DNA of 64,000 nucleotides from Cellulosimicrobium marinum (GCF_020551945.1 NZ_JAJBZH010000005.1:62001-126000), one strand, 5' to 3'. Positions 23,060-31,887 are shown, counted from the stretch's first letter. The notes: generated by a model not told the origin, from the letters alone. Numbers and translations are program-made.

Positions 23060-24711
23060 GCGGGCACCCCACCCGCACCGCCGCGCTCTGGGTCCCCGAC
23101 TGGCCCGTCCTCGCGGCGATGGCCGTCCGCGAGATCCCCGCGCACGTGCCCGCCGCGACGCACGACGGACGCCGCGTCGTCGCCGTCTCCGCCACCGCGC
23201 GCGCCGCCGGCGTGCGGCGAGGCATGCGGCGCCGTCGGGCCCGCGAGTGCTGCCCCGAGCTCGAGCTCCTCGACGTCGACGACACGCGCGACGCCCGCGA
23301 GTTCGAGCCCGTGGCCCTCGCCGCCGAGTCCGTCGTCGCCGGCCTCGAGATCACCCGCCCCGGCCTGCTGCTCCTGCCCGCCGACGGCGCGAGCCGCTAC
23401 CACGGCTCCGACGAGTCCCTCGCCCACGCGCTCGTCGCACGCGTCGTGGCACGCACCGGCCACGAGGCCCAGGTGGGGGTCGCCGACGGCATCCTCGCCG
23501 CGGTGCTCGCCGCCCGCACCACCGTCGTCGTCCCCCCGGGGCAGACCCCGGCGTTCCTCGCCCCGCGCCCCACGTCCGACCTCGTGCACGTCGCGACCCG
23601 GCCCGACGTCGCCGTCGCCGTGACCGACCTCGTCCAGCTCCTCGACCGCCTCGGCGTCCGCACCCTCGGCGCGCTCCGCGCCCTCCCGCCCGCGACCGTG
23701 GAAGGCCGGTTCGGCGACCTCGGGGCCTGGGCCCACCGCCTCGCGCGCGGCGAGGACCTGCGCCCGCCCGCCCGACGACGCGTCGAGCCCGACGTCGCGG
23801 TCACCACCGAGCTCGACCCGCCCGCCGAACGGGTCGACGTCGCCACCTTCGCCGCCCGCCGCCTCGCCGAGGACCTGCACGACCAGCTCGTCACCCGCTC
23901 GCTCGTCGCCGGCCGCCTGCGCATCACCGCCCGCACCACCGCCGGGGACGACCTCGACCGGACGTGGCGGCTCGACGCACCCGGCGCGACCAGCCCCGCC
24001 CGCCTCACCGACCGCGTGCGCTGGCAGCTCGAGGGCTGGCTCACCGCGTCGTCGGTCCGGGCGGCCCGCACCGCACGCACCCCGCACGGCACCTCGCCCG
24101 GCGGGCCGCAGACCGTGCCCGACGTCGCACCGCTCACCCGCCTGACCCTCACCGCCGAGGAGGTCGTCCCCGCCGGGGCCGAGCAACCACGCCTCTGGGG
24201 CGCCTCCAGCGGCGAGGACCAGCGCGCCCACCGCGCCCTCGGCCGCGTCCAGGGCATCCTCGGCGGCGACGCCGTGCTGCGCGTCCAGGTCCAGGGCGGA
24301 CGCGACCCCGCCGACCGCGTGCACCTCGTGCCGTTCGGGGAGGACGTCACCCGCCCCCGCGACCCGGACCCGCCATGGCCCGGCGGGCTCCCCAGCCCCG
24401 CACCCGCCCTCGTGCCCGTCGACCCGTACGACGTCACCCTGCTCGACGCCGCCGGGAACCCCGTGGTCGTCGACGCACGCCTCGCGACGAGCGGCGCACC
24501 CGCCACCGTGCGATGCCCCCGCGACGGCGAACCCCCGCCCGGGACCGCGCACGCCGTCGTCGACTGGGCCGGACCCTGGCCCCTCGCCGAACGCTGGTGG
24601 ACCCCCGCACCCCGCCGCCGCGTCCACCTCCAGGTGCTGCTCGACGACGGCCGCGGACTCCTCCTCGCCGGCACCCGAGGCCGCTGGACCGTCGAAGGGG
24701 TCTACGACTGA
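23056..24711 (+). CDS. imuB: ImuB, inactive Y-family polymerase homologue
   Basis: 551 residues. It is aligned with Y-family DNA polymerases (ATARAAGVRRGMRRRRAREC, then GASRYHGSDESLAHALVARV, then the helix-hairpin-helix LGVRTLGALRALPPATVEGRFG). The catalytic acidic triad is missing: the first motif reads RTAALWVPDWPVLAA instead of the usual D-x-D. This is the known property of ImuB, a scaffold joining ImuA', DnaE2 and the sliding clamp. A possible clamp-binding segment lies in the carboxy half (QPRLWG region, about residue 375). It overlaps imuA' by 4 bases and dnaE2 by 1 base. Confidence 0.92.
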   Translation: MSGHPTRTAALWVPDWPVLAAMAVREIPAHVPAATHDGRRVVAVSATARAAGVRRGMRRRRARECCPELELLDVDDTRDAREFEPVALAAESVVAGLEITRPGLLLLPADGASRYHGSDESLAHALVARVVARTGHEAQVGVADGILAAVLAARTTVVVPPGQTPAFLAPRPTSDLVHVATRPDVAVAVTDLVQLLDRLGVRTLGALRALPPATVEGRFGDLGAWAHRLARGEDLRPPARRRVEPDVAVTTELDPPAERVDVATFAARRLAEDLHDQLVTRSLVAGRLRITARTTAGDDLDRTWRLDAPGATSPARLTDRVRWQLEGWLTASSVRAARTARTPHGTSPGGPQTVPDVAPLTRLTLTAEEVVPAGAEQPRLWGASSGEDQRAHRALGRVQGILGGDAVLRVQVQGGRDPADRVHLVPFGEDVTRPRDPDPPWPGGLPSPAPALVPVDPYDVTLLDAAGNPVVVDARLATSGAPATVRCPRDGEPPPGTAHAVVDWAGPWPLAERWWTPAPRRRVHLQVLLDDGRGLLLAGTRGRWTVEGVYD

Positions 24712-27700
24712 TGCCCACCCCCCGGTACGCCGAGCTGCACGCCCACTCCGCGTTCAGCTTCCTCGACGGCGCGTCCCACCCCGAAGAGCTCGCCGCCGAG
24801 GGCGCCCGCCTCGGCCTGACCGCGCTCGCCGTCACCGACCACGACGGCCTCTACGGCGTCGTGCGCTTCGCCGAGGCCGCACGCAAGGTCGGGCTCGACT
24901 CGATCTTCGGCGCCGAGCTCCACCTGCCCGCCCCTGCCCCCTCCGGCGCCCCCGTGCTCGACCCGCCCACCGGCGTCCCCGACCCCCGCTCCACCCACCT
25001 GCTCGTCCTCGCCCGCGGCCCCCAGGGATACCGGAACCTGTCGAGCGCCATCGGCACCGCCCACCTCGCCACCGGCACCAAAGGCGCCGCCGACCACCGC
25101 CTCGACACGCTCGGCGAGCAGGCGGACGGCCAGTGGCTCGTCCTCACCGGCTGCCGCAAGGGCGCCGTGCGCCGCGCGCTCGTCACCACCGGGCGCGACG
25201 CCGCACGCCGCGAGCTCGACCGGCTCGTCGCCACCTTCGGCGCCGACAACGTCGCCGTCGAGATCACCGCCGACGACGACCCCCGCACCGCCGACCTCCA
25301 CGACGCCCTCGCCGCCCTCGCCACCGACGCCCACCTCCCGCTCGTCGCCACCACCGCCGCGCACTACGCCCGCCCCCGCGACGCCGACCTCGCCGGGGCG
25401 CTCGCGGCCGTGCGCGCCCGCTCCTCGCTCGACGACATGGACGGCTGGCTGCCCGGCGCACCCACCGCGCACCTGCGCTCCGCCGCCGAGATGCTCGCGC
25501 GCCACCGGCGGCACCCCGAGGCTGTCGCCACCGCCGCAGCGCTCGGCGACGAGTGCGCGTTCGACCTGCGCCTCGTCGCCCCCGCCCTCCCGCCCTACCC
25601 CGTGCCCGACGGGCACACCGAGGCCACGTGGCTGCGCGAGCTCGTGCGCCGTGGCGCCGAGGACCGCTACGGGCCCCGCGGGAGCGAGCGCGTCCCCGGC
25701 GCGTGGGCGCAGATCGACCACGAGCTGCGCGTCATCGAGGACCTCGGCTTCCCCGGGTACTTCCTCGTCGTGTACGACCTCGTCGAGTTCTGCCGCGTGC
25801 ACGGCATCCTCGCCCAGGGCCGCGGCTCGGCCGCCAACTCCGCCGTCTGCTACGCGCTCGGCATCACCGCCGTCGACGCCGTCCGCCACGGCCTGCTGTT
25901 CGAACGCTTCCTCGCGCCCGAGCGCGACGGCCCGCCCGACATCGACGTCGACATCGAGTCCGCGCGCCGCGAGGAGGTCATCCAGCACGTCTACGGGACG
26001 TTCGGCCGCACGCACGCCGCGCAGGTCGCGAACGTCATCTCCTACCGGCCGAAGTCCGCCGTGCGCGACGCCGCCCGCGCGCTCGGGTACGACGTCGGGC
26101 AGGCCGACGCGTGGAGCAAGTCCATCGAGCGCTGGGGGTCGCTCCGCGGCCCCGACCCGACCTCGCCCGCGGCCGACCGCGCCGCCAAGGAGCGCGACAT
26201 CGCGGCGAAGGTCGTCACGCGGACCGCCGCGAAGGACGCGCGCGTCGCGGCGCTGTGGGGACCGGCGGAGGGGGGCGGTCCGGAGCAGGTGGCGGCTGGG
26301 AGGGAGGTGGGGGTGGCGCGCGCGGCCTCCCCTCCGCGGGCCTCGCCCCTCGGCCCGCTCCCGCCAGACCCGGCCACGGCCGCGCGCGCCACCCCCACCT
26401 CCCCACGCACCGGCACCTTCCGGGGCGGCGCCTCGCGCGACGTCCGCGTCGTCGACCCCCTCGCCGAGGAGGACGGGAGCCGACGCACGGAGAGAGGCCG
26501 GGGGGTGCGGAGCGCCGAGGGCCGTGGTCGGGTCTGGCGGGAGGACCCGAGGCACGAGGGTCCGGATAGTAGGCCCGAGCGCGGTCCGCACCCCCCGGCC
26601 GGACCTGACCGCAGCCGTGGTGCTCAGCCAGGGATCGACGGGGCGCTGCGCGCCGACGACACGCACGACGTCGTGCCCGCGCACCGGCCGCCGTCGGCCG
26701 AGCAGGACGGCGAGATCCCCGGCGAGGTGCTGGACCTCGCGGACCGGATGCTGCGGCTTCCGCGGCACCTCGGGATCCACTCGGGCGGCATGGTCATGTG
26801 CGACCGGCCGGTCATCGAGGTGTGCCCGGTGGAGTGGGCGCGCATGGAGGGGCGCACCGTCCTGCAGTGGGACAAGGAGGACTGCGCCGACGCGGGCCTC
26901 GTGAAGTTCGACCTGCTGGGACTCGGGATGCTCACGGCGCTGCGCATCGGGTTCGGGCTGGTCGAGCGGCACGAGGGGTCGCGCCTGGAGCTGCACACGC
27001 TGCCCGCCGAGGACCCGGCGGTGTACGACCTGCTGTGCGCCGCGGACACCGTCGGGGTGTTCCAGGTGGAGTCGCGCGCGCAGATGGCGACGCTGCCGCG
27101 CCTGCGACCACGGACGTTCTACGACATCGTCGTCGAGGTCGCGCTCATCCGGCCCGGGCCGATCCAGGGCGGGTCCGTGCACCCGTACATCAACCGGGTC
27201 CGGGGGCGGGAGCCGGTGACGTTCCTGCACCCGCTGCTGGAGAAGTCGCTGGGCCGGACGATGGGCGTGCCGCTGTTCCAGGAGCAGCTCATGCAGATGG
27301 CGATCGACGTCGCGGACTTCACGCCCGCGGAGTCGGACCAGCTGCGCCGCGCGATGGGGTCGAAGCGGTCGGTGGAGCGCATGGAGGCGCTGCGCGAGCG
27401 GCTCATGGACGGGATGCGGAAGAAGGGCGTCGACGATGCGCGGGTGCGCGAGCAGATCTACGACAAGCTCAAGGCGTTCGCCGACTTCGGGTTCCCCGAG
27501 TCGCACGCGTACTCGTTCGCGTTCCTCGTGTACGCGAGCTCGTGGCTCAAGGTGCACCACCCGGCGGCGTTCTACGCCGGGCTGCTCGCGGCGCAGCCCA
27601 TGGGGTTCTACTCGCCGCAGTCGCTCGTCGCGGACGCGCGCCGCCACGGCGTCACGGTGCTGCGCCCCGACGTCAACGCGTCCGACGTCGAGGCGACGGT

Positions 27701-28664
27701 CGAGCGGCTGCCCTCGCCCTCGCCTGCGGGAGGGAGCGAGGACCGCGCTCGGGCCTACCCTCCGGACCCTCGTCCCTCGGGTCCTCCCGCCAGACCCGAC
27801 CACGGCCCTCGGCGGTCCCCGCCCCCTCCCGGAGCGAGGCCTCCACGGATCGACACCGCGTTCGGGCCCGAGCCGGACCTCGGGCTCGCGGTGCGGCTGG
27901 GGCTCGCGAGCGTGCGCGGGCTGGGCAAGGACGCGGCGGAGCGGATCGTCGCAGCCCGGGACGCGCCGTCGGACGGTGGGACCGCCCGGCCGTTCCGCGA
28001 CCTGCGCGACCTCGTGCGACGCGTCGACCTCACGACCACCCAGCTCGAAGGGCTCGCCACGGCGGGGGCGACCGACTGCCTGGGGGTGACGCGGCGCGAG
28101 GCGCTGTGGGCCGCGGGCGCGCTGTCCCAGGAAGGGCCGGGCACGCTGCCGGGTGTGAGCGTCGGTGTCGAGGCGCCGCCGCTGCCGGGCATGTCGGACG
28201 TCGAGACGTCCGTCGCCGACGTGTGGGCCACGGGGGTGTCCACCGACTCCTACCCGACGCAGTACGTGCGCGACGGGCTGACGGCGGCGGGGGTGCTCAC
28301 GGTCGCCGGGGCGGTCGAGGTCGCGGACGCGATCGCGGTAGCGGACGACGCCGAGCACGCCGCGGGGGAGGCCCCGGGCACGCGGCCGGGGTCGCGGGTC
28401 GCCGTCGGGGGCGTCGTCACGCACCGGCAGCGGCCCGGCACCGCCGGGGGCGTGACGTTCCTGTCGCTGGAGGACGAGACGGGCATCCTCAACGTCGTGT
28501 GCTCGCCCGGTCTGTGGCGGCGGTTCCGCACCGTCGCGCGGTCGTCCGCGGCCATGGTGGTGCGTGGCCGGCTCGAACGTGCCGACGGCGCGACGAACCT
28601 CGTCGCGGAGCACCTCGCCCCGCTCTCGTTGCAGGTGTCGACGACGTCGCGCGACTTCCGCTGA
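24711..28664 (+). CDS. dnaE2: Error-prone DNA polymerase DnaE2, with in-frame palindromic insertions
   Basis: 1317 residues, about 200 more than usual for DnaE2. The PHP domain begins AELHAHSAFSFLDGASHPEE; the catalytic DID motif is PPDIDVDIES (Asp410, Asp412); LPRHLGIHSGGMV and VEWARMEGRTVLQWDKED are typical of DnaE2; the C-terminal OB fold reads GGVTFLSLEDETGILNVV. The excess length is two low-complexity segments. Residues about 517-664 contain palindromic elements A and B, and about 1001-1048 contain element C. They add no stop codon or frameshift. Since motifs on both sides are intact the enzyme is probably active, copying across lesions after SOS induction. ATG overlaps the imuB stop by one base. 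Confidence 0.95.
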   Translation: MPTPRYAELHAHSAFSFLDGASHPEELAAEGARLGLTALAVTDHDGLYGVVRFAEAARKVGLDSIFGAELHLPAPAPSGAPVLDPPTGVPDPRSTHLLVLARGPQGYRNLSSAIGTAHLATGTKGAADHRLDTLGEQADGQWLVLTGCRKGAVRRALVTTGRDAARRELDRLVATFGADNVAVEITADDDPRTADLHDALAALATDAHLPLVATTAAHYARPRDADLAGALAAVRARSSLDDMDGWLPGAPTAHLRSAAEMLARHRRHPEAVATAAALGDECAFDLRLVAPALPPYPVPDGHTEATWLRELVRRGAEDRYGPRGSERVPGAWAQIDHELRVIEDLGFPGYFLVVYDLVEFCRVHGILAQGRGSAANSAVCYALGITAVDAVRHGLLFERFLAPERDGPPDIDVDIESARREEVIQHVYGTFGRTHAAQVANVISYRPKSAVRDAARALGYDVGQADAWSKSIERWGSLRGPDPTSPAADRAAKERDIAAKVVTRTAAKDARVAALWGPAEGGGPEQVAAGREVGVARAASPPRASPLGPLPPDPATAARATPTSPRTGTFRGGASRDVRVVDPLAEEDGSRRTERGRGVRSAEGRGRVWREDPRHEGPDSRPERGPHPPAGPDRSRGAQPGIDGALRADDTHDVVPAHRPPSAEQDGEIPGEVLDLADRMLRLPRHLGIHSGGMVMCDRPVIEVCPVEWARMEGRTVLQWDKEDCADAGLVKFDLLGLGMLTALRIGFGLVERHEGSRLELHTLPAEDPAVYDLLCAADTVGVFQVESRAQMATLPRLRPRTFYDIVVEVALIRPGPIQGGSVHPYINRVRGREPVTFLHPLLEKSLGRTMGVPLFQEQLMQMAIDVADFTPAESDQLRRAMGSKRSVERMEALRERLMDGMRKKGVDDARVREQIYDKLKAFADFGFPESHAYSFAFLVYASSWLKVHHPAAFYAGLLAAQPMGFYSPQSLVADARRHGVTVLRPDVNASDVEATVERLPSPSPAGGSEDRARAYPPDPRPSGPPARPDHGPRRSPPPPGARPPRIDTAFGPEPDLGLAVRLGLASVRGLGKDAAERIVAARDAPSDGGTARPFRDLRDLVRRVDLTTTQLEGLATAGATDCLGVTRREALWAAGALSQEGPGTLPGVSVGVEAPPLPGMSDVETSVADVWATGVSTDSYPTQYVRDGLTAAGVLTVAGAVEVADAIAVADDAEHAAGEAPGTRPGSRVAVGGVVTHRQRPGTAGGVTFLSLEDETGILNVVCSPGLWRRFRTVARSSAAMVVRGRLERADGATNLVAEHLAPLSLQVSTTSRDFR
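26302..26403 (-). repeat. Palindromic element A (inside dnaE2)
   Basis: Outer arms 26302-26327 and 26378-26403 are perfect 26-base inverted repeats. The 50-base core, read on the minus strand, has the CGGGTCTGGCGGGAG block of the family and an inner 7-bp stem (26336-26342 with 26352-26358) around the loop GAGGGGCGA. The insertion stays in the dnaE2 reading frame. Confidence 0.85.
26496..26600 (+). repeat. Palindromic element B (inside dnaE2)
   Basis: Outer arms 26496-26511 and 26585-26600 pair perfectly over 16 bases, with arm sequence unlike that of A. The core has CGGGTCTGGCGGGAG, an inner 6-bp stem (26543-26548 with 26558-26563) and the loop GAGGCACGA. It lies in the opposite orientation to A and C. 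Confidence 0.88.
27724..27834 (-). repeat. Palindromic element C (inside dnaE2)
   Basis: Arms 27724-27746 and 27812-27834 pair at 20 of 23 positions. Its core, read on the minus strand, is nearly identical to that of B over about 75 bases (four differences), with inner stem 27764-27769/27779-27784 and loop GAGGGACGA. It encodes a Pro/Arg-rich segment of DnaE2. Confidence 0.88.
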
Positions 28665-28671
28665 GCCCCTC

Positions 28672-28706
28672 GCCCCGCCGACCGGTCGCGCGACGTGAGG
28701 CGGGGC
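28672..28706 (+). terminator. Hairpin terminator after dnaE2
   Basis: GCCCCGCC (28672-28679) pairs with GGCGGGGC (28699-28706), enclosing a smaller self-complementary GTCGCGCGAC. It starts 8 bases after the dnaE2 stop. No T run follows. Confidence 0.6.
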
Positions 28707-28781
28707 ACCGCGCATCATCGGGGCGCTGCGCTCGCTCCCTCCAGGAAGAGCACCGGGCCGCACGCACGGTGGGAGGTGGAC

Positions 28782-29369
28782 ATGGGACCGGGGAGGAGGG
28801 CGTCGCACGTCCTCGTCACGGCGGCGCTCCTCGTCACCTGGGGACTGGCGGGCTGCATCACGCCGAGCCCGGCGGGCGACGACGCCGGCGAACCGACCTC
28901 GCTCGTCGGCGCCGGGGAGGAGACGGCGGGCGGAGCGGAACGCCAGGACGCGAGCCCCGGCGGAGGTACCGGCGAGGGTACCGGTGGTGTGGGCGTCGTC
29001 CCCTCTCCCGTCCGTGTCCCGGCCTTCAGCCAGATCGGCCAGGGGATCGACGAGGCGTTCCCCGCGATCGAGGACGCGGTGGCCGCGGCGTGCGGAGGCG
29101 AGCTGTGCCTCGTCCTCGTGCGCGAGGTGATCGAGGGTGACGAGAGCTCCGAGCTCTGTGCGTTCTCCGGTCTGCGTCCCGCGTCGGGAGCGGTCGTCGA
29201 GCGCGACGAGGTGCTCGTGGTCGAGGTCCGGTGCCCGCCCGAGGGGGTGACGGAACCGCGACCGGAACCCGGCGTGGGACCTCAGGACCCGGACGGCGAC
29301 GAGTCGGACGGCGGGAACGGCACCGTGCCCGACGATGGGGCGTCGCCGGGAGACGACTCCGATGGCTGA
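28782..29369 (+). CDS. Lipoprotein of unknown function
   Basis: 195 residues. The signal peptide ends in the lipobox GLAGC (Cys at about 25), so the mature protein is anchored to the outer face of the membrane. A Gly/Thr/Glu linker follows, then a single small domain (about 75-150) with two Cys pairs (CGGELC, then ELCAFS and RCPPE) that may form disulfides, and a Gly/Asp-rich acidic tail. I do not recognise the family. GGGAGGTGGAC precedes the ATG. It overlaps the next gene, a membrane protein, by 8 bases, so the two products probably act together. Confidence 0.75.
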   Translation: MGPGRRASHVLVTAALLVTWGLAGCITPSPAGDDAGEPTSLVGAGEETAGGAERQDASPGGGTGEGTGGVGVVPSPVRVPAFSQIGQGIDEAFPAIEDAVAAACGGELCLVLVREVIEGDESSELCAFSGLRPASGAVVERDEVLVVEVRCPPEGVTEPRPEPGVGPQDPDGDESDGGNGTVPDDGASPGDDSDG

Positions 29370-30291
29370 GCACGCACCCGGCCGTGCCGCGGACGGCACG
29401 CCGGACGTGCGGGAGCCGACGGACGGGCGCGACGCGGCCGGAGACATCCCGCGCGTCGCGCGCATCCTCACCCAGGTCGTCGCACCGGCGACGCTGATCA
29501 CCGGGCTGCTGTACTTCTTCGGCCGGTCGCACGCGACGTACTTCCTGCAGCACCTCGGGGTCGACGTCACGGTCCTCCAGCTCACCACGCAGGACTACCT
29601 GCTGCGGTCCCAGGACGGCCTGCTCGTCCCGCTGCTCGTGGTGAGCGTGAGCGTCCTGGCGGGGCTGTGGGTGTGGAGCGTCGTGCCCGACGAGGTCCGG
29701 CGGGCGGTCGACGGCCACCGGCAGCGGACGGCGGTGGCCGTCGTCGGCTCGGTGCTCGTCCTGTGCGGCGTGCTGCGCGCGCTCGGGGTCGTGCTGCTCC
29801 CCGAGGCGTGGAGCTGGGTCGCACCGGCGTGTCTCGCGCTCGGCGTGGTGCTCCTCTCCACGGCGGTCGTCGCCCACCGGCGGGCCGCCGGGATCCGTGT
29901 CCGGGCGGGGACCCGTCTCACCGAGTGGGGCGCGGTCTTCGTGCTGGTGGCGCTCGCCCTGTTCTGGGCCGTGGCCGACTACTCGGCGGCGGTCGGGACG
30001 CAGCGTGCGCGGCAGTTCGTCGCCGAGCTGCCCACCGCTCCCGGCGTCGTGGTGCGCAGCGCGGAGGACCTCGGTCTCGTCACCGTGGGGACGCCGGACG
30101 ACTGCCCGGAGGGGGCCGCGCTGCCGTACCGGTCGACGGGCTACGTGCTCCTCACGCGGTCCGGCGGGTACGACGTGCTCGTGCCGCGCACCTGGACCTC
30201 CGGCGACCCCGTGCCGCTGGTCCCGGTCGACCCCGGGGTGCGGCTCGACTTCGTGGCGGGCGGCGCACCGGTCGACGACCCGGGGTGCTGA
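29362..30291 (+). CDS. Membrane protein of unknown function
   Basis: 309 residues with about five hydrophobic helices (starting near residues 37, 83, 118, 145 and 187). A cytoplasmic 30-residue start is polar, and a carboxy-terminal outside domain of about 100 residues contains two Cys (DDCPEG and the final Cys) and a strand-rich region (YVLLTRSGGYDVLVPRTW). The segment LLYFFGRSHATYFLQHLGVDV between helices 1 and 2 is seen in an actinobacterial family without known role. The ATG at 29362, with GGGAG upstream, overlaps the lipoprotein gene, which suggests a two-protein surface unit. It converges on the NTF2-like gene. Confidence 0.75.
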   Translation: MAEHAPGRAADGTPDVREPTDGRDAAGDIPRVARILTQVVAPATLITGLLYFFGRSHATYFLQHLGVDVTVLQLTTQDYLLRSQDGLLVPLLVVSVSVLAGLWVWSVVPDEVRRAVDGHRQRTAVAVVGSVLVLCGVLRALGVVLLPEAWSWVAPACLALGVVLLSTAVVAHRRAAGIRVRAGTRLTEWGAVFVLVALALFWAVADYSAAVGTQRARQFVAELPTAPGVVVRSAEDLGLVTVGTPDDCPEGAALPYRSTGYVLLTRSGGYDVLVPRTWTSGDPVPLVPVDPGVRLDFVAGGAPVDDPGC

Positions 30292-30318
30292 CCGTCGGGG
30301 GCGCCGTCGCCACGGCCG

Positions 30319-30714
30319 TCAGGGGGCGTCCGCGAGCCGGACCTCGACGCAGACCTCGAACGTGTCGCGCGCGCGGCGCAGCAGGTACAGCACGGTGTCG
30401 GACTCCTGCTCGTTCGCCCACTCGTCGCGGTAGCTCCAGCGGACCTTCGCCCAGACGAGCGCGTCGCCGACCTCCTCGACGGCCTCCAGGTGCGCCGCCG
30501 CGGCGACGAGACCGCGTACGCGGTACCCGTGGGCCCGGTCGTGCGCGGCGTCGCGGACGGCGTCGGGGTCGGGCACGACCTGGGAGCCGGTCGCGTCGAC
30601 GACGAGCGCGGGGAAGCCGTAGGACTCCGCGATGGTCTCCAGGTCGCCGGTGCTCACCGCGACCCCGAACGTCGTGAGGAACGCCTGGACGTCGTCGCTG
30701 TCGTAGGAGTCCAT
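30319..30714 (-). CDS. NTF2-like (SnoaL-type) domain protein
   Basis: 131 residues. The N-terminal helix (DDVQAFLTTFGVAVSTGDLETIAESYGFPALVVD) followed by mixed strands ending VLYLLRRARDTFEVCVEVRL is the cone-shaped NTF2-like fold. Many such proteins are small-molecule isomerases or binding modules; none of the catalytic Asp-His pairs can be assigned. It lies downstream of the RIO-type kinase gene in the same direction with a 24-base gap and may share its transcript. Confidence 0.65.
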   Translation of the reverse strand: MDSYDSDDVQAFLTTFGVAVSTGDLETIAESYGFPALVVDATGSQVVPDPDAVRDAAHDRAHGYRVRGLVAAAAHLEAVEEVGDALVWAKVRWSYRDEWANEQESDTVLYLLRRARDTFEVCVEVRLADAP

Positions 30715-30738
30715 GTCCCCGTTCTACCGTCCGTCTCC

Positions 30739-31674
30739 TCACCACGCCTGGGCGAGCAGGTCGGCGAAGAGCGTGTCGGCGTCCGCGTCGAGACCCCGCG
30801 AGGCGAACCACGCGCTCATGGTCCGGCAGTCGCGCAGGAGCAGCTCGGTGCCGAACGGGTTGGCGACGAGGTCGACGACCTGCGGCAGGTCGATGATGAC
30901 GATCCGGTCGTCGTCGACCAGGACGTTGTAGGGGGACAGGTCGCCGTGCGCCCACCCGTGCCGGGCCATGACCGCCATCGCGTCGCGCAGCTGGTCCCAC
31001 CACGACGCGAGGAGCTCGGCGTCCGGGCGGGCGCGGGCGAGGCGGGGTGCCGCCTCGTGCGCGTCGCCGTCGCTCGACCCGACGAACTCCATGAGGATCT
31101 CGTTCCCGTCGATCTGCAGGGGGTAGGGGACGGGCGCGCCGGCGGACCAGAGGTCGCCCAGCGCGGCGAACTCGGCGGCCGCCCACTGGCCGGCGGCGAC
31201 CTGGCGCCCGTAGGAGGACTTGCGGTCGAGGGCACGACGGTCGCGCGTGCGCCGCACCCGGCGGTCCTCGGTGTAGAGGGTGTCGCGGCGGAACGCGCGG
31301 TGGTCGAGGTCGCGGTAGCGCTTGGCCGCGAGCACCGATCGCCGCGCGGGGTCGCCGGGGACCGCACGCTCCACGAGGAAGACGTCGGCCTCCTTGCCGG
31401 TCTTGAGCACGCCGAGGTCGGTGTCGACGGCTGCGTCGGCGGTGACCACCCAGTCGGGGCGTGGCTCCGGACCGCGCTGGCCCTTCTCGACGGCGTGCCA
31501 GGTGGACCAGCGCTGGCCGGGTCCGAGGGCGGCGTCGAGCACGCCCAGCGCCTCGCGGGCGAGCTCGTCGGCGTCGTCGTGCCGGCGCAGGCGCCGTGGC
31601 GGGGGAGTGCGCGGGTCGCGCGCGAAGGTCGGGGGGAGGTCGGGGTAGGGGTCGGTCAGGTCGTGCTCGGGCAC
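30739..31674 (-). CDS. RIO1-type serine kinase-like protein
   Basis: 311 residues. The RIO signature LGVLKTGKEADVFLVE (the glycine-free nucleotide loop), the Lys in AAKRYR, the catalytic loop HGDLSPYNVLV and the metal-binding IIDLPQ all appear in order, so it should be an active atypical kinase. Bacterial RIO proteins have no settled substrates. The GTG start has GAAGGAG six bases ahead. Seventy bases upstream on the same strand is a 19-codon frame with a very strong ribosome site, a possible leader peptide. An NTF2-like gene follows. Confidence 0.9.
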   Translation of the reverse strand: MPEHDLTDPYPDLPPTFARDPRTPPPRRLRRHDDADELAREALGVLDAALGPGQRWSTWHAVEKGQRGPEPRPDWVVTADAAVDTDLGVLKTGKEADVFLVERAVPGDPARRSVLAAKRYRDLDHRAFRRDTLYTEDRRVRRTRDRRALDRKSSYGRQVAAGQWAAAEFAALGDLWSAGAPVPYPLQIDGNEILMEFVGSSDGDAHEAAPRLARARPDAELLASWWDQLRDAMAVMARHGWAHGDLSPYNVLVDDDRIVIIDLPQVVDLVANPFGTELLLRDCRTMSAWFASRGLDADADTLFADLLAQAW

Positions 31675-31743
31675 GGTGGCTCCTTCGGGCGGGGAGCGCC
31701 CGGTGCCTCCGGCGCCGTGGCGGCGCGCGTGGAGGGCTGCGCC

Positions 31744-31803
31744 TCAGCGGCGCGCGGTGCTCCCGGGGGTGGTGGGTGCGCAGGCGTGGGTCGTCCAGCT
31801 CAT
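31744..31803 (-). CDS. Candidate 19-residue leader peptide
   Basis: ATG AGC TGG ACG ACC CAC begins a frame of 19 codons ending in TGA, preceded by GGAGGAAGGAGGA four bases from the ATG, the strongest ribosome site in this region. The peptide (one Trp, one Cys, Thr- and Pro-rich) resembles nothing I know. It precedes the RIO kinase gene by 70 bases and follows the YdjM-like gene on the same strand. It may be a translated leader or a chance frame. Confidence 0.45.
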   Translation of the reverse strand: MSWTTHACAPTTPGSTARR

Positions 31804-31887
31804 CGCGTCCTCCTTCCTCCGGTGCCCGACGGCGCGGGCTGCTCCGACCGACGGTGCCACCGCCCGCGGCGGGCGGGCAACGCCTTT

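Noticed and set aside
26259-26700. Reading the low-complexity part of dnaE2 as a frameshift or pseudogene
   Set aside because: The frame stays open through all three insertions and downstream motifs (HSGGMV, LQWDKED, OB fold) are intact in the same frame.
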